From assembly GCA_038255145.1 (NCBI GenBank), contig JBBSLP010000012.1, positions 1 to 64,000 on the forward strand: a stretch of DNA of 64,000 nucleotides, given 5' to 3'. The notes below the pieces were generated by a model, which saw only the letters and a program-made list of their open reading frames with translations, had not been told where the DNA came from and ran no database searches. Within the stretch, counting starts at the first letter, position 1. Every line of letters begins with the position of its first letter. A program made the position numbers and the translations under genes. Source of the stretch: WHTX01 sp038255145. Its GTDB lineage: Bacteria > Actinomycetota > Acidimicrobiia > Acidimicrobiales > CAIXPF01. Below are positions 62,270 to 64,000 of the stretch, one piece after another.

Positions 62270-64000
62270 CGCCATCCTCGCCGTCATCATCGCCATCGCC
62301 ATCGCCATCGCCATCGCCACCGCCACCGCCACCGCCATCGCCACCGCCACCGCCCGCCCGGCCGTGGTAGAGGTCCCAGAGCTCGCCCATGAACAGTCGA
62401 CCGAAGTGGCCGAGGGCCTCGAGACGGCCGGCCGCGGTGCCCCCGTGGACGCGGAACGTCGTCAGCTGACGGGCGAAGTCGCGCAACAGGATGCGCAGCT
62501 CACCGGCGGCGACCACCTCGGCGCCGTCGTGGCCGGTGCTGCCGTCGGCGGGCTCGGGCACCTCGCCCCGCAGCAGGTGGACGTAGAGGGTGGTGGTGTC
62601 GGCCCACACGTCGAAGCCGGGGTCGTCGCCGATCTGCTTGACGCCGACCAGGGTGAAGGGCTGGCCGCGGACGTCGCGCACGTGCAGCCGGTAGCGCATG
62701 GTGCGCCGGTCGGGGTCGGTGTCGTCGTCGACGAACAGGTTGAAGCTGCCCGACTCAACGGCCAGGCGACCACCGAGGGGCGGGCACGTCACCCAGCCCG
62801 CCGGGGTGGCCAGGTGGTGGGCGTCGGCCACGAAGCGGGCCACGTCGTCGACCTCGATGTCGAGGTGGAACATGAAGGGCTCGCGCCGGGCCCCCTCCAC
62901 CCGGGCCGCGACCTCGGGTTCGACCTCGCCGAACACGACGTGGCCCTTCATCTCCTCGGTGAAGCGCAGCCCGTACGTGGCCGGTTCGGCCTCGTCCCGG
63001 CGGGCGGCCACCAGGGGCCGGGACGTCGGGACCGGGGTCGGTCGCTCGATCATGCGGGTGGCCATGCGGTCGGCGAAGGCGGCGATGGTCAGGGACGGGT
63101 TGGGTCCCACGGGGCCGGGGAACACCGAGCCGTCGGCCACGAAGAGGCCGGGGTAGCCGAAGACCTCGCCGTAGGCATCGACCACGCCGTCCTCCGACGT
63201 GCGCCCCATGGGCACCCCGCCCAGGGGGTGCACGGTGATGACCCGCTTGAGGTAGGTGAGGGGGTTCTCGCGGAAGCGAGCCCCCAGCTCCTGGGCGATG
63301 TCGGCCATGGTGCCCTTGACCCGGGCGAAGTACGCCTCCGACGTGGCCGTGGTCCACTTCACGTCGAGGTAGCCCCGGCGCAGGCTCATCACCCCATCGG
63401 GCACGTCGCGACCCATGCCCAACAGGGGCAGGGAGGCCGAGGACAGGGTCGAGCTGCCCTGCAGCAGGGCGAGCTCGCCGCTGAGGTCGCTCTGGGGGTT
63501 GCCGGTGATGTGGGCCCACACCCGTTGCAGAGCGAAGCGGAGGGCCCGCCGAGCCAGGCTGGGTAGCTGCATGCCCTCGGCCAACCAGTCGACGAAGACC
63601 GGGTAGCCGGCGTCCTGGATGTAGTAGCCGGGCCCGCTGCCCCCGGGGTCGACCTCGTCGGGCACCCGGATGTAGCTGGTGATGACGGGGCCACGGCTGG
63701 CGTCGATGGTGCGCGTCGCCCCCATGCCCGAGCGGGTGCGGCTGCGCAGCAGCATGGTGAGCAGGTCGCCGTTGCCGCAGAAGCGGGTGCCCAGGGCATC
63801 GCCGCCGAGGCCGGGCAGGTGACCGTCGGCCCGGTTGCGCAGGAGCAGGTAGGTGCTGCCCAGGCTGCCGGCGGCCACCACGACCCGGGGGGCGGCGATG
63901 GTGCGCAGGGGCAGCTTGGACGTCTTCGTCGGGTGGCCCTCGGCCGACGGCAGGTGGCGTACATAGGTGACGACATAGCCACCGCCATACGTGGGGATGA
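62253..64000 (-). CDS. GMC-family oxidoreductase (cholesterol-oxidase-like), 5' part beyond the window
   Basis: The last ~582 residues of a flavoprotein; the FAD-binding N-terminus lies outside. The part present has RVVVAAGSLGSTYLLLRN (end of the Rossmann half), the active-site signature VITVHPLGGVPMGR and the FAD-closing GLFVADGSVFPGPVGPNPSL then TIAAFADRMA. The HPLGG form is typical of cholesterol oxidase-type enzymes. A further ~200-residue domain follows (from ~62980 down to 62400) with beta-rich text such as MFHLDIEVDDVARF, not part of standard GMC enzymes. The C-terminus ends in a Gly/Asp tail made by 6-bp repeats. The end overlaps the hydrolase start. Confidence 0.88.
   Translation of the reverse strand, partial: IPTYGGGYVVTYVRHLPSAEGHPTKTSKLPLRTIAAPRVVVAAGSLGSTYLLLRNRADGHLPGLGGDALGTRFCGNGDLLTMLLRSRTRSGMGATRTIDASRGPVITSYIRVPDEVDPGGSGPGYYIQDAGYPVFVDWLAEGMQLPSLARRALRFALQRVWAHITGNPQSDLSGELALLQGSSTLSSASLPLLGMGRDVPDGVMSLRRGYLDVKWTTATSEAYFARVKGTMADIAQELGARFRENPLTYLKRVITVHPLGGVPMGRTSEDGVVDAYGEVFGYPGLFVADGSVFPGPVGPNPSLTIAAFADRMATRMIERPTPVPTSRPLVAARRDEAEPATYGLRFTEEMKGHVVFGEVEPEVAARVEGARREPFMFHLDIEVDDVARFVADAHHLATPAGWVTCPPLGGRLAVESGSFNLFVDDDTDPDRRTMRYRLHVRDVRGQPFTLVGVKQIGDDPGFDVWADTTTLYVHLLRGEVPEPADGSTGHDGAEVVAAGELRILLRDFARQLTTFRVHGGTAAGRLEALGHFGRLFMGELWDLYHGRAGGGGGDGGGGGGGDGDGDGDGDDDGEDGDDGSR
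62289..62354. repeat. eleven 6-bp units at the GMC/hydrolase junction
   Basis: ATCGCC and ACCGCC units in tandem. On the minus strand they give Gly-Asp/Gly-Gly dipeptides at the GMC C-terminus, just upstream of the hydrolase start. Confidence 0.9.

Noticed and set aside
62175..63566. A 463-codon forward frame at the right end
   Set aside because: Antisense shadow of the GMC oxidoreductase, without motifs.

Overview
The window is chromosomal DNA of a very GC-rich actinobacterium. The evidence is the gene content and order: rpsP, a KH-domain gene, rimM, trmD and rplS in a row beside ffh, ftsY and smc; rnc, acpP, plsX, rpmF, DUF177, a SepIVA-like coiled-coil gene, coaD, rsmD and recG; a GTP-type PEP carboxykinase; and the fused E2/E1 oxoglutarate dehydrogenase (Kgd type) that is characteristic of Actinomycetota. 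GTG starts are frequent. The mixture fits a deep actinobacterial lineage such as Acidimicrobiia, but that placement is an inference. I see no rRNA, tRNA, insertion sequence, prophage or CRISPR array.

Layout. 1-3.4 kb: comM (cut by the left edge), a lipoprotein cytochrome c overlapping an enoyl-CoA hydratase-family gene, two very small proteins and yraN. 3.4-10.4 kb: a leftward translation, RNA-modification and protein-targeting block (rplS, trmD, rimM, khpA, rpsP, ffh, ftsY, then an HtrA-like protease). 10.6-17.2 kb: rhodanese, an AhpD-like protein overlapping a sensor kinase, its response regulator, and a divergent MoxR / DUF58 / VWA operon. 17.3-31.5 kb: a penicillin-acylase-like gene coupled to smc, a histidine phosphatase, then rnc-acpP-plsX-rpmF-DUF177-SepIVA-like-coaD-rsmD and recG. 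31.6-37.3 kb: an orphan Hcp-like protein, a cold-shock-like protein, pckG, an hsp20 deletion scar with its operator, a CBS-less IMPDH-family enzyme, a membrane protein and a HAD phosphatase. 37.4-44.3 kb: an accessory metabolic cluster (dehydroquinate-synthase-fold/Fe-ADH-like, PIG-L deacetylase, CoA-transferase/racemase, alpha/beta hydrolase) beside a decayed LuxR-family ATPase regulator. 44.3-53.3 kb: GNAT, SDR, rpiA, MFS, tesB, a metal-receptor protein, a PH-domain protein, a small metallopeptidase, uvrD2 and xth. 53.5-64 kb: kgd, a very large protein joining a Lon-type protease-like domain to a STAND NTPase and helical repeats, a PHA-synthase-like hydrolase and a GMC oxidoreductase cut by the right edge.

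Two features run through the whole window. First, many transcription units have a TAnnnT hexamer ending only 6-9 nt before an ATG or GTG with no Shine-Dalgarno sequence, which implies leaderless mRNAs; genes inside operons instead overlap by four bases (ATGA/GTGA) or have clear Shine-Dalgarno sequences. Second, short tandem duplications (units of 6, 9, 12, 13, 15 and 18 bp) keep appearing at gene ends and in spacers, adding low-complexity tails to otherwise standard proteins (RNase III, the sensor kinase, the GMC oxidoreductase, the Hsp20 remnant). The most promising candidate for undescribed biology is the 1288-residue Lon-like/STAND/TPR protein at 57.3-61.1 kb; the hsp20 scar with an intact HspR-type operator and the acidic KhpA are next.
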